A DNA stretch of 39,360 nucleotides from Hydrogenophilales bacterium 16-64-46 (GTDB lineage Bacteria > Pseudomonadota > Gammaproteobacteria > Burkholderiales > Thiobacillaceae). The DNA lies in NCBI GenBank assembly GCA_002281775.1, contig NCGY01000015.1, forward strand, positions 1 to 39,360. The letters are read 5' to 3'. Of this stretch, positions 1 through 8,349 are shown in pieces; position 1 is the stretch's first letter; each line of letters starts with the position of its first letter. A program made the position numbers and the translations under genes. The notes beneath the pieces were generated by a model, which saw only the letters and a program-made list of their open reading frames with translations, was not told the DNA's origin and made no database searches.

Positions 1-471
1 CAGCGATTCGACGATGTACTGGTAGGCGTGGGTGTGGATGGCCTCTTCGAACGCCTGGCGCAGCAGGTACTGGCGGCACTCGGGCGCGGTGATGTGGCGG
101 TAGGTGCCGAGGACGATGTTGTTGGCGGCCAAAGAATCCGCCGTGACGAAGAAGCCGAGGTTGCGCTTGACCAGGCGGCGCTCGTCTTCGGTGAGCGCGG
201 TGGGGTCCTTCCACTGTGCGATGTCGCGGCTCATGTTCACTTCCTGCGGCATCCAGTGGTTGGCGCAGCCGGCGAGGTATTTTTCCCACGCCCATTTGTA
301 CTTGAAGGGAACGAGCTGGTTCACGTCCGTCGCGCCGTTGATGATGCGCTTGTCGGACGCCCGCACGCGCTGGGCCACCGCCGGTTCATCGGCGATATCG
401 GCAACCGGCATGGGCGCAGCAGCGGCCATGCGGGGGGCGGCGGGGGTGAAGTCTTCTTCAAAGTTCAGCAT
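1..471 (-). CDS. nrdB: Ribonucleoside-diphosphate reductase, beta subunit (partial, 5' part)
   Basis: This is the N-terminal 157 codons of the small subunit of class Ia ribonucleotide reductase, running off the left edge. The subunit carries the di-iron centre and tyrosyl radical that drive deoxyribonucleotide synthesis by NrdA. The translation reads [10 protein letters not shown] and continues with an [10 protein letters not shown] segment typical of the family. By the E. coli NrdB pattern (Asp84, Glu115, His118, Tyr122), the visible equivalents are Asp112, Glu143, His146 and radical Tyr150. The start is supported by AAAGGAG nine bases upstream. Its partner nrdA lies upstream in the same orientation, but about 480 bp of repeat-rich DNA separates the two, so nrdB may have its own promoter. 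I am confident in the family; the C-terminal half is outside the window. Confidence 0.95.
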   Translation of the reverse strand, partial: MLNFEEDFTPAAPRMAAAAPMPVADIADEPAVAQRVRASDKRIINGATDVNQLVPFKYKWAWEKYLAGCANHWMPQEVNMSRDIAQWKDPTALTEDERRLVKRNLGFFVTADSLAANNIVLGTYRHITAPECRQYLLRQAFEEAIHTHAYQYIVESL

Positions 472-499
472 CGTTCAATTCTCCTTTGGTTGTCCCAAA

Positions 500-514
500 G
501 TGGGCTGGGCCCAC
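500..514. repeat. Hairpin repeat GTGGGC-N3-GCCCAC, copy 1
   Basis: This is a perfect 6-bp inverted repeat with a 3-base loop (TGG). It is followed by ACTAC. A second copy with the same arms follows 23 bp later. It sits in the nrdB leader. Confidence 0.7.
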
Positions 515-536
515 ACTACTTTTAACTAATCTGGCG

Positions 537-551
537 GTGGGCGGAGCCCAC
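537..551. repeat. Hairpin repeat GTGGGC-N3-GCCCAC, copy 2
   Basis: The arms match those of the copy at 500-514, with loop GGA, followed by CCTAC. The shared 3' flank (C/A-CTAC) indicates a dispersed repeat unit rather than chance. Confidence 0.7.
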
Positions 552-740
552 CCTACTTTCCTGTTGTCTGCCCCTTCTGCGCCACCTCGACTGGATCGAG
601 TCAGCGGGGATGAAGGCGAGCACTGTTCGAGCTCCGCAGTGAGGCGCGTTTTGTGCGCCTCGCCAGGGCGAGTTGCGCAGCCGCCCCGATGGCTCGGTTC
701 AGTCGAGGCCCGCCCCGCAGGGGTGGCGCAGCGGGGTCGC

Positions 741-803
741 CTTCTTTTGGTTACTTTTCTTGGCGAGACAAGAAAAGTGACTAGCCGCCGGGCTACCCCC
801 GGC
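741..803. repeat. Dispersed intergenic repeat with a 10-bp hairpin
   Basis: The core is a perfect inverted repeat, ACTTTTCTTG (753-762) and CAAGAAAAGT (769-778), around GCGAGA. It is followed by a GCCGCCGGGCTACC-type segment. I recognise this wording as a repeat seen between genes of many beta- and gammaproteobacteria; that is recall, not a search. Confidence 0.6.
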
Positions 804-855
804 CAACGACCCCATGCACTGCACTCGCCGTTCCAACATCATCAGCATCCGACAT

Positions 856-875
856 GTTGGGCTTGTCAGCCCAAC
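856..875. repeat. Hairpin repeat GTTGGGC-N6-GCCCAAC
   Basis: This is a perfect 7-bp inverted repeat with a 6-base loop, followed by CTACG. It resembles the hairpins at 500-551 in its GGGC/GCCC core and in the CTAC-like 3' flank, so it probably belongs to the same repeat family. Confidence 0.6.
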
Positions 876-951
876 CTACGCCTGCTGCCATCGCGCGAAC
901 GCTGGATTGCTTCGGCATCGCCTCGCAATGACGTCGCAATCCCGACCCGGC

Positions 952-3876
952 TTACTGGCAAGCCTCGCATTCCTCGAACCCCGCATCCCCCGGCCGCATG
1001 GTGCACGCCTTGCCGACAATCTCCGGCTCGGGCAGATGCTGCGGTGCCGTATTCATCGCAGCCGTATTACGCGCCATCGCCCCTGCCCCACCACTCGCCG
1101 ACACGGCATTCAACTCGCCGCCCTTGCCGGTGGACTTCTCCGCCGAGGTGGCGCCCATGGTACGCAGGTAGTACGTGGTTTTCAGGCCGCGCACCCACGC
1201 CAGCTTGTAGGTCTCGTCGAGTTTTTTACCAGACGCGCCGGCCATGTAGATGTTGAGGCTCTGCGCCTGGTCGATCCACTTCTGGCGACGTGAGGCACAT
1301 TCCACCAGCCAGCTCGTTTCCATCTCGAACGCGGTGGCGTAGAGCGTGCGCAAATCCGCCGGGATGCGGTCGATCTTGGCCAGGCTGCCGTCGAAATACT
1401 TGATGTCGGCGACCATGACCTCGTCCCACAGGCCCAGCTTTTTCAGGTCGTTGACGAGGTATTTGTTGGCGACGGTGAATTCGCCCGACAGGTTGGATTT
1501 GACGTAGATGTTCTGATACGTCGGCTCGATCGACGCCGAGACGCCGACGATGTTGGCGATGGTCGCGGTGGGCGCGATCGCCAGGCAGTTGGAGTTGCGC
1601 ATGCCGTGCTCGGCGATCCTTTGACGCAGGCTGTCCCAGTCCAGTGTGCTGGAGGTATCGACCTCAAGATAGCCACCGCGCTCCTCGGCCAGCAGTTTCA
1701 GCGAATCCTGCGGCAGGATGCCACGGCTCCACAGGCTGCCTTCGTAGCTGGAATAGCGGCCGCGCTCGGCGGCGAGTTCGGTCGACGCCCAGAAAGCGTA
1801 GTAGGCGACGGCTTCCATCGAGCGGTCGGCGAATTCGACGGCTTCGTTCGACGCGTAGGCCACGCGCAGTTCCTGCAGCGCGTCCTGGAAACCCATGATG
1901 CCCAGACCCACCGGACGGTGCTTGAGGTTGGAATTGCGCGCCTTGCCGACGGCGTAGTAGTTCACGTCGACGACGTTGTCGAGCATGCGCATCGCGGTGT
2001 GGATGGTGGTCTTGAGCTTGTCGAGATCCAGCACGGGCTGCCCCGAATCAGAATCACGTTTCAGATGATTCACCAGATTGACCGAGCCGAGGTTGCACAC
2101 GGCGACCTCCTGCTCGTTGGTGTTGAGCGTGATCTCGGTGCACAGGTTGGACGAGTGGACGACGCCGACGTGCTGCTGTGGGCTGCGGATGTTGCACGGG
2201 TCCTTGAAGGTGATCCAGGGGTGGCCGGTTTCGAACAGCATCGACAGCATCTTGCGCCACATCTGAGTGGCGGGAATGCGCTTGAATACCTTGATCTCGC
2301 CACGGTCCGCTTTGCGCTCGTATTCGGTGTAGGCCTCGGCGAACTTGCGGCCGTAGAGGTCGTGCAGGTCGGGCACGTCGTTCGGCGAGAACAGCGTCCA
2401 GTCGCCACCTTCCATCACCCGCTGCATGAACAGATCCGGAATCCAGTTCGCGGTGTTCATGTCGTGGGTGCGGCGGCGGTCGTCGCCGGTGTTCTTGCGC
2501 AGGTCGAGGAACTCCTCGATGTCGAGGTGCCAGGTTTCCAGGTAGGCGCACACCGCGCCCTTGCGCTTGCCGCCCTGGTTCACCGCCACGGCGGTGTCGT
2601 TGACCACTTTGAGGAAGGGCACCACGCCCTGCGACTTGCCGTTGGTGCCCTTGATGCGGGCGCCCATCGCGCGCACCGGGGTCCAGTCGTTGCCCAGGCC
2701 GCCTGCATACTTCTGCAGCATGGCGTTTTCCTTGATCGCCTGATAAATGCCGTCGAGGTCGTCGGTGACGGTGGTGAGGTAGCACGACGACAGCTGCGAA
2801 TGCCGCGTGCCGGCGTTGAACAGCGTCGGCGTGGACGACATAAAGTCGAACGAGGACAGCACCTGGTAGAACTCGATGGCGCGCGCTTCGCGATCGATCT
2901 CGTTGATCGCCAGCCCCATCGCCACGCGCATGAAGAAGGCCTGCGGCAGTTCGATGCGCGACTCTTCGATGTGCAGGAAGTAGCGGTCGTACAGGGTTTG
3001 CAGGCCGAGATAGCCGAACTGGTAGTCGCGGTCGGCGTCGAGCACCTTGGCCAGACGCGCGAGATCGAACTGCGCGAGCTTTTCGTCGAGCAGTTCGGCG
3101 GCGATGCCCTTTTTGATGAAGCTGGCGAAATACTCGGCGTAGCGTTCGCCCATCTGCGCCTGCGTCACCGCCTCGCCCAGCACTTCGTGGCGGATGGAAT
3201 TGAGCAGCAGGCGCGCGGTGACGAAGGAATACGCCGGGTCCTGCTCAATCATCGAACGCGCGGCGAGCACCAGCGCCTTTTCGACCTCGGCCATCGGCAC
3301 GCCGTCGTAGAGGTCGCGCAGCACGGTGTGCATGATCGGCTCGGCCTTGACGTTGTCGCCCAGCCCGGTGCAGGCGTCGGCCAGCAGGCCGTTCAGGCGC
3401 GCGGTGTCGAGCGGCTTTTTGACGCCGTCTTCCAGCACGTGCAGCTGCACGTCGGGCACGCCGGCGGCTTTTTGTGCGGCGCGTTCCTGGGTGCGCTTTT
3501 CGCGGTAGAGCACGTAGGCGCGCGCGACCTCGTGTTCGCCGGAGCGCATCAGCGCCAGCTCGACCTGATCCTGGATGTCCTCGATGTGGAAGGTGCCGCC
3601 GTTGGGCGCGCGCCGCAGCAACGCCGCCGTGACCTGGCCGGTGATCGCCTCGACCAGTTCGCGGATGCGCGCCGACGCCGCCGCCTGCCCGCCCTGCACC
3701 GCGATGAAGGCCTTGGTGACGGCGATGGCGATCTTGTTCGGCGCGAAACCGACCACCGCGCCGTTGCGACGGATGATCTTGTAGTCGGCATAGCGCGAGT
3801 CGATCACGGCCGGTTCGGCGGTTTCGAGGGGTGGAATGGGGGCCGCTTGGGCGGTTTCGGTGGCGACGGACAGCAT
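952..3876 (-). CDS. nrdA: Ribonucleoside-diphosphate reductase, alpha subunit
   Basis: This is the catalytic large subunit of class Ia ribonucleotide reductase (974 aa). It reduces ribonucleoside diphosphates in the cytoplasm with NrdB. An ATP-cone regulatory domain lies near residues 30-130 (IIRRNGAVVGFAPNKIAIAV). The active-site cysteine of SSCYL, the NLCTE motif (substrate Asn, radical Cys and Glu), the second redox cysteine of AVCNLGSVN and the Tyr-Tyr pair of TTYYLRT are all visible. The tail ends CEACQ, giving the C-terminal cysteine pair. An upstream in-frame start at 3975 exists, but the ATG at 3876 has AAGGAG eight bases before it and removes 33 unlikely residues. It is transcribed from a promoter near 4033-4060 that overlaps NrdR-like boxes. 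nrdB follows after an unusually long spacer. Confidence 0.96.
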   Translation of the reverse strand: MLSVATETAQAAPIPPLETAEPAVIDSRYADYKIIRRNGAVVGFAPNKIAIAVTKAFIAVQGGQAAASARIRELVEAITGQVTAALLRRAPNGGTFHIEDIQDQVELALMRSGEHEVARAYVLYREKRTQERAAQKAAGVPDVQLHVLEDGVKKPLDTARLNGLLADACTGLGDNVKAEPIMHTVLRDLYDGVPMAEVEKALVLAARSMIEQDPAYSFVTARLLLNSIRHEVLGEAVTQAQMGERYAEYFASFIKKGIAAELLDEKLAQFDLARLAKVLDADRDYQFGYLGLQTLYDRYFLHIEESRIELPQAFFMRVAMGLAINEIDREARAIEFYQVLSSFDFMSSTPTLFNAGTRHSQLSSCYLTTVTDDLDGIYQAIKENAMLQKYAGGLGNDWTPVRAMGARIKGTNGKSQGVVPFLKVVNDTAVAVNQGGKRKGAVCAYLETWHLDIEEFLDLRKNTGDDRRRTHDMNTANWIPDLFMQRVMEGGDWTLFSPNDVPDLHDLYGRKFAEAYTEYERKADRGEIKVFKRIPATQMWRKMLSMLFETGHPWITFKDPCNIRSPQQHVGVVHSSNLCTEITLNTNEQEVAVCNLGSVNLVNHLKRDSDSGQPVLDLDKLKTTIHTAMRMLDNVVDVNYYAVGKARNSNLKHRPVGLGIMGFQDALQELRVAYASNEAVEFADRSMEAVAYYAFWASTELAAERGRYSSYEGSLWSRGILPQDSLKLLAEERGGYLEVDTSSTLDWDSLRQRIAEHGMRNSNCLAIAPTATIANIVGVSASIEPTYQNIYVKSNLSGEFTVANKYLVNDLKKLGLWDEVMVADIKYFDGSLAKIDRIPADLRTLYATAFEMETSWLVECASRRQKWIDQAQSLNIYMAGASGKKLDETYKLAWVRGLKTTYYLRTMGATSAEKSTGKGGELNAVSASGGAGAMARNTAAMNTAPQHLPEPEIVGKACTMRPGDAGFEECEACQ

Positions 3877-3995
3877 CGACGGGGCTCCTTGGTGGTGGTG
3901 AACGACAGACCGGATACCGTGCCCCGGAACCCGCTCCGGACGGGTTTCATACCGGGTTATGCACAGCTTTCCCAACCCCCGTGCACGCTTTTATT

Positions 3996-4009
3996 CACAA
4001 CATGTTGTG
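3996..4009 (-). promoter_or_regulatory. NrdR-type box 1 (downstream box)
   Basis: CACAACATGTTGTG is a perfect 14-bp palindrome that fits the NrdR core CWA-N4-TWG. Its centre (4002.5) is 32 bp from the centre of a second core match, the helical spacing expected for a tandem NrdR operator. It lies just downstream of the predicted nrdA transcription start. Confidence 0.6.
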
Positions 4010-4029
4010 GTGCGACCGGGAGGCGAATA

Positions 4030-4039
4030 CAAATTCTAG
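4030..4039 (-). promoter_or_regulatory. NrdR-type box 2, overlapping the nrdA -10
   Basis: CAAATTCTAG matches the core CWA-N4-TWG but is less symmetric than box 1. It overlaps the -10 hexamer TAGAAT read on the minus strand, so a bound repressor would block RNA polymerase. Confidence 0.5.
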
Positions 4040-4060
4040 GTGGGTCGCCGGACATGTCAA
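4033..4060 (-). promoter_or_regulatory. nrdA promoter (-35 TTGACA, -10 TAGAAT)
   Basis: On the minus strand a perfect TTGACA (4060-4055) is followed after 16 bp by TAGAAT (4038-4033). This predicts a start near 4026 and a leader of about 150 nt to the nrdA ATG. Both hexamers are close to the sigma-70 consensus. Confidence 0.6.
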
Positions 4061-4371
4061 CCCGGAAAGCCACCCACGCGGCAGATTTTTTACCGGGCGA
4101 AAAAAACCCTCGGCAAATCAAGCCGCTGATGCACGACAATGCTCAAGGAATGAACCGGGAAACCGCCCGATGCGGGCTGGCGGGGAAAAACACGTCGGCA
4201 AGCCCGATGAATACGTTACCGGGCACCCACCCAAGCTCCCGACCGACGACGCGTGACGCGCAAATGCTGCCGGTTTTTTGCACAGGCGGGGGTGTAGCAG
4301 GCGCGTTGTATCCATGCGGGCGCGCTGATATCCCTTATGATGCTCGCTATCCTTCCCGGGCAGGCACCTTC
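4061..4371. other. Divergent intergenic region, nrdA / cyclase
   Basis: No gene is visible between the nrdA promoter and the cyclase start. The frame entering the cyclase stays open across this region, but its codons here lack any family resemblance. No clear promoter for the cyclase could be picked out. Confidence 0.5.
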
Positions 4372-6627
4372 GTGAAAATCCTGAAACGCCACCTGTTAAT
4401 GGGACTCCTGGTGGGATTGAGCACGGGCATTCTGGGGGCCCTGTTCGGACTCACCGACCTGGGCACCACGTTCGAACGCAACGTCGGCCTGCCTTGGCTC
4501 TTCAAGATTCGGGGACCTATTGCCCCACCCGCCGACGTCATCGTCGTGAGCATCGACGGCCGCACCGGCGACCAGCTCGGACTGCCGAGCCTGCCGCGGG
4601 ACTGGCCACGCTCCATCCATGCGCAACTGGTCGACGAACTGACGCGGCGTGGTGCTTCCGCTATCGTTTTCGACATGCAGTTCGATAAGCCGAAGAACCG
4701 CCGAGACGACGATACATTCATCCAGGCGGTCGAGCGATCCGACCGGGTGACCCTGATCGAGCTGGTGACCGGCAAGCGCCAACCCCTGACCGATGCCAGC
4801 GGTCGCGTCACCGGCACGGTCTGGATCGAAAATCTGATCAAACCCCTGCCAGCGCTGGCCGATGCCGCCAAGGGACTGGCCACGTTTCCGCTGCCCAAGA
4901 TCGATGCGAGCGTGTATGAGTTCTGGGTGTTCAAGGAAAGCGTCGGCGACGCCCCCACCCTGCCCGCTGCCGCCTTGCAGGTCCATGCACTGCAGGCCTA
5001 TCCGGAGTGGCTGGCGCTACTACGCCAACTCCAGTTTCCAGACATGGACAGCCTGCCGCCATCAATCGACAAGATCGGCAAAGCAGAAAAGGTGCGCGAC
5101 TTGATGCACCGTTTCCGCAGCGCTTTCGAAAACGATCCCGAACTTGCTACCAGGCTATCGACACTGATCGAGCAATCCCCGAACAATGCCGGACGGAGAC
5201 AACTGCTCCAGGGGCTGCGCGGACTTTATGGTGGCAACCCACACCGCATATTGAATTTCTATGGTCCGCCAGGAACAATCCAGACCCTCCCTTTCCAGGC
5301 TGTATTGCGGCCGGACGCTGCTGCCACAGCCCAACAGCCGGACCTGCACGGTAAAACTGTGTTCGTGGGATTTTCTGACCTGTACGACCCCGGCCATCCA
5401 GACCGTTTCTACACCGTATTCACCAGTGACGATGGGATAGACCTCAGCGGGGTTGAAATCGCAGCGACCGCATTCGGCAATCTGTTGACCGATCGCTCGA
5501 TCCAGCCCGTCAGCAATGTGCAGGGCATGACGCTGCTGGTGGGTTTCAGCCTGCTCATCGGTTCACTGGCCTACTTTCTGCCTGCCATGCTGGGGGTGCC
5601 GCTGGCGATAGCGCTGGCTGCTGCCTATGGCGCGATTGCCCAATGGCTATTCAATAACGGTGACCACTGGCTACCCCTTGCCACCCCGCTGCTTCTGCAG
5701 TTTCCGCTCGCGCTTTTCCTCGGGCTAATCGCACAATACCTGCTGGAACGGCGGCGCGGTCAACGCATCAGCAAAGCGCTCGGCTATTACGTGCCGGAAA
5801 GCGTCGCCCGCGACCTGTCCGAGAATCGCAGCGACCCGAACGCCTTCAACAAGGTCATGCACGGCACCTGTCTCGCCACCGACATGTCGGGCTTTTCCAC
5901 CATATCCGAGCAATTGCCGCCCGACCGGCTGGCGATCTTCCTCAACGATTACTTCGACACCCTCGCCCAGGCGCTCAAGCGCCATCATGTCAGCGTCACC
6001 GAGTTCCGTGCCGACGCCATCATGTGCGCATGGACATCAGAGCAGCCGAACGTCGCGGTGCGGATGCAGCCGATTCTTGCCGCGCTGGATGCCGCCGAGG
6101 CCATCGACACCTTCCGGCTGCGCCACACCCTGCTCAAGGCGTCGCTGCGCGTCGGGATGGCCAACGGAGAATTCTATGTCGGCAATGCTGGCGGCGGCGG
6201 CCATTTCGTCTACAGCATCGTCGGCGACACCGCCAACACCGCGTCCCGTATCGAAGGCCTGAACAAACACGTCGGCACCCGGATTCTCGCCACCCAGCCG
6301 GTGATCGAAGGGCTGGACGGACTGCTGCTCAGGCCGCTGGGGGCCTTCCAGTTCGTCGGCAAGACCGAGGGCATCCCCATCGTCGAGATCATGGCGGCAA
6401 CGACCCGCGCAAGCGATAGCCAGATGCGGCTTGCCGCACAGTTCGCCGCCGCCCTTGCGTTGTTTCAGTCGACGCAATGGGCCGATGCGGCGGCGGCATT
6501 CGAGGCAATACAGAATGAATTCCCGGATGACGGCCCGACACGTTTTTACCGCACGCGTTGTCAGCTGTATCTCGACGGCACCGCGTCCCCTGACGACCCG
6601 CGCGTGATCCGCATGGACGCGAAATGA
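4372..6627 (+). CDS. CHASE2-domain class III adenylate/guanylate cyclase
   Basis: This is a membrane-bound nucleotide cyclase (751 aa). Residues 1-30 hold a signal-anchor helix after a basic start. Residues about 40-340 are a periplasmic CHASE2 sensor (ADVIVVSIDGRTGDQLG, GASAIVFDMQFDKP). Residues about 386-456 form a hydrophobic multi-helix block, followed by a class III cyclase domain (about 495-665) and a short TPR-like tail. Metal-binding Asp504 (ATDMSGFS) and Asp548, and the transition-state pair Asn622/Arg626 (NTASR), are present, so it should be active. The residue that is Lys in bacterial adenylate cyclases (DKFIGD) is Glu544 here (TEFRAD), and the second purine-contact position is Ser615 (VYSIVGD). 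Glu is typical of guanylate cyclases. The GTG at 4372 is chosen because it starts just before the basic and hydrophobic leader; its ribosome site is weak and ATG 4399 is an alternative. Confidence 0.88.
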   Translation: MKILKRHLLMGLLVGLSTGILGALFGLTDLGTTFERNVGLPWLFKIRGPIAPPADVIVVSIDGRTGDQLGLPSLPRDWPRSIHAQLVDELTRRGASAIVFDMQFDKPKNRRDDDTFIQAVERSDRVTLIELVTGKRQPLTDASGRVTGTVWIENLIKPLPALADAAKGLATFPLPKIDASVYEFWVFKESVGDAPTLPAAALQVHALQAYPEWLALLRQLQFPDMDSLPPSIDKIGKAEKVRDLMHRFRSAFENDPELATRLSTLIEQSPNNAGRRQLLQGLRGLYGGNPHRILNFYGPPGTIQTLPFQAVLRPDAAATAQQPDLHGKTVFVGFSDLYDPGHPDRFYTVFTSDDGIDLSGVEIAATAFGNLLTDRSIQPVSNVQGMTLLVGFSLLIGSLAYFLPAMLGVPLAIALAAAYGAIAQWLFNNGDHWLPLATPLLLQFPLALFLGLIAQYLLERRRGQRISKALGYYVPESVARDLSENRSDPNAFNKVMHGTCLATDMSGFSTISEQLPPDRLAIFLNDYFDTLAQALKRHHVSVTEFRADAIMCAWTSEQPNVAVRMQPILAALDAAEAIDTFRLRHTLLKASLRVGMANGEFYVGNAGGGGHFVYSIVGDTANTASRIEGLNKHVGTRILATQPVIEGLDGLLLRPLGAFQFVGKTEGIPIVEIMAATTRASDSQMRLAAQFAAALALFQSTQWADAAAAFEAIQNEFPDDGPTRFYRTRCQLYLDGTASPDDPRVIRMDAK

Positions 6628-6702
6628 ACCCTGTTCGCTCCCGTCCGGGCCCTCTTCGGCGCTGATCCTTTCCGCGCTCGGGAATGCCGGCGTCAGCGCG
6701 TC

Positions 6703-7341
6703 TCAGTCAACCGTGAGGCCCGGAACATGCGCAGCACCGAGCAGGCTTTGGAGCATCTCGATATTTCTTTTTTTGCCAGCGTCCCGCAAGGCCTGCGCCA
6801 CCGGGGTGAAATAACGATGCGTCTGCAGGAACTGCAGCTGGATTTGCAGCCAGGTCAGCCAGGGGATATCCATGCCGCATGCCGCCCGTTCGTGCCAGAG
6901 CGCCTTGCTGGTGGAAAAAAAATCGTCTCGCCCCAGAGAATCGAGATCGGCGTCGGCCAGCAGTGCCTGCTCATTGTTGCGCGGCCTCTGAGGCATTTCG
7001 GTAGCCTCGATCATGCCCGTCAGGCGGGCAATGTCGGTGATACTGAAGTTCAAGCCAGGTAACACCTCGGACATGATTTCTACGCCGACCTTCTCGTGCC
7101 CCAGCGAGGTCTTGATCTGGCCGATATCGTGGAAGGCCGCACCCACCTCCAGCATGCGGATGTCTGGTTCTGGCAGATGGCAGAGCCGCGCCAGCCGCAC
7201 CACCGCGGGCATGACATCGTCCTCGGTATGGGCAAGGTTGTGGTAGGTGAGCAGCGGGGATAGCTCGGTGCGCAGACGGCACAGCGCATAGGAAATCGCG
7301 GCAGCGTAATCGGGACAACCCGGACTAACTGCTGTTGTCAT
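6703..7341 (-). CDS. HD-domain metal-dependent phosphohydrolase
   Basis: This is a soluble 212-aa HD-superfamily protein. The metal-ligand pattern is clear: Tyr33-His34-Asn35 with His38 (TYHNLAHTEDDV), His71-Asp72 (AAFHDIG), His82 and an Asp cluster at 130-134 (ADADLDSLG). The YHNxxH...V signature is shared by the predicted HD hydrolases of COG4339 and by class I cyclic-nucleotide phosphodiesterases. A role in cleaving a cyclic nucleotide or another phosphoester is possible but not shown. GGAG lies upstream of the ATG. It is convergent with the cyclase gene, with 75 bp between the stops, which makes a functional link worth testing. I am sure of the HD fold and unsure of the substrate. Confidence 0.8.
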   Translation of the reverse strand: MTTAVSPGCPDYAAAISYALCRLRTELSPLLTYHNLAHTEDDVMPAVVRLARLCHLPEPDIRMLEVGAAFHDIGQIKTSLGHEKVGVEIMSEVLPGLNFSITDIARLTGMIEATEMPQRPRNNEQALLADADLDSLGRDDFFSTSKALWHERAACGMDIPWLTWLQIQLQFLQTHRYFTPVAQALRDAGKKRNIEMLQSLLGAAHVPGLTVD

Positions 7342-7484
7342 TCACTCCGCTCCATGGAACAGCAAACGATCTGCCAGCCTGGAAAAACTGCTGGCCCTGC
7401 GCCTGTTCAGCTCAAGACCAGCATCCGATTCAACTTCACCCTGCCAGACGAAGGGGAGGGCATTCCCATACCATCCCGCGAATC

Positions 7485-8285
7485 TCAGAACTTAATATAG
7501 GTGCATCTGCCCGCCACGCATGACTGTATGTACGGATCGTTGTTCAATTCGATATGAACCGGAACCTCGGCGGCTGTCGTTTTGCTGGCCCCGTCGTTCA
7601 GGCAGGCGTTGGGGCCGCCCGCCGGCTGGGTGGGGTCACATTCCGTCAGTGCAGCGCTGTTGCACACGCAGCAGCTATCGCTGCCGTCGTTCAGCCCAAA
7701 GAACGATTTATCCAACTCGAAATTGCACACCAGGGTGCGCTCGCCGCTGGCTGGGCAGGACACGCCTGTCGTATCGAGGAATGCCTCGATGTCGCAGGAT
7801 TTGAGAGTCTGCAGCGGGGGCGGAGGGGGCGGCGGTGCCACCTCGTTGCCCAGCCCATAGCACAGGCTGATGGCGGTGATGGTCTTGTCGACACCATTCA
7901 CGGTCAGGCGCATGTCGGCGTCATCGGTGACGCCACCCGAGGGATAGATCAAAACCGAAACTGCGCTGCCCGACTTCAGAATGGCATAGTCGATGGGGGT
8001 GGTAGTGGCGCTGAAGCCAGCAACGGTTCCACCGCTCAGCGTGTAGGATGCCGATTCTCCCGTGGTGTCGGCGTCCATGGGGTTTTCTGTTCCACTCAGG
8101 GTTCCTGCGGCAGCGGGTTTGGACGTGCCCATCTGCAGGATGGTGCTGTTCGCCGCGTAGTCAGAACATTGCTTGTTGCCTTCGGCGGGGAAAACCGTTG
8201 CCGAGTTGTCAGACGCCAAAGCCAGCGCTGCATGGCCAAGGAGGATTGCCGTGGTAAGACTCCGCATCATTATGGGTTGGTTCAT
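7485..8285 (-). CDS. Secreted Cys-rich protein with a polyproline hinge (unknown)
   Basis: I do not recognise a family for this 266-aa protein. It begins with a signal peptide (MNQPIMMRSLTTAILLGHAALALA). An N-terminal domain rich in Ser, Thr and Gly with beta-type sequence follows, then a run of seven prolines, and a C-terminal domain of about 100 residues with ten cysteines, including CCVC. That pattern suggests an exported, disulfide-bonded two-domain protein. The ATG at 8285 is chosen over an earlier one because AAGGAG lies six bases upstream; the earlier start would place that ribosome site inside the coding region. It lies 64 bp downstream of the FecR-TPR-barrel gene on the same strand, so the two are probably co-transcribed and may act together at the cell surface. 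Confidence 0.7.
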   Translation of the reverse strand: MNQPIMMRSLTTAILLGHAALALASDNSATVFPAEGNKQCSDYAANSTILQMGTSKPAAAGTLSGTENPMDADTTGESASYTLSGGTVAGFSATTTPIDYAILKSGSAVSVLIYPSGGVTDDADMRLTVNGVDKTITAISLCYGLGNEVAPPPPPPPLQTLKSCDIEAFLDTTGVSCPASGERTLVCNFELDKSFFGLNDGSDSCCVCNSAALTECDPTQPAGGPNACLNDGASKTTAAEVPVHIELNNDPYIQSCVAGRCTYIKF

Positions 8286-8349
8286 TTCCTGCTCCTTCAT
8301 GATCAGTGATTGAAATGGTGGGGTCGCAATTTAAGGCGAGCGACACGCC

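Larger units (their letters stand above)
472..951. repeat. Repeat-rich nrdA-nrdB spacer (no gene)
   Basis: This 480-bp stretch holds no convincing gene; the open frames crossing it have no family resemblance. It is a mosaic of short intergenic repeats: two near-identical hairpins at 500-514 and 537-551, a block at 741-803 centred on a perfect 10-bp hairpin (753-778), a further hairpin at 856-875, and an ATTGC...GCAAT segment at 905-930 of a kind often seen between genes in proteobacteria. Nothing here looks like an insertion sequence with a transposase. Confidence 0.7.

Noticed and set aside
1606..4371. The plus-strand frame entering the cyclase is open for more than 900 codons upstream of it
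   Set aside because: It is antisense to nrdA, whose codons, motifs and ribosome site are clear; GC-rich DNA gives long shadow frames.
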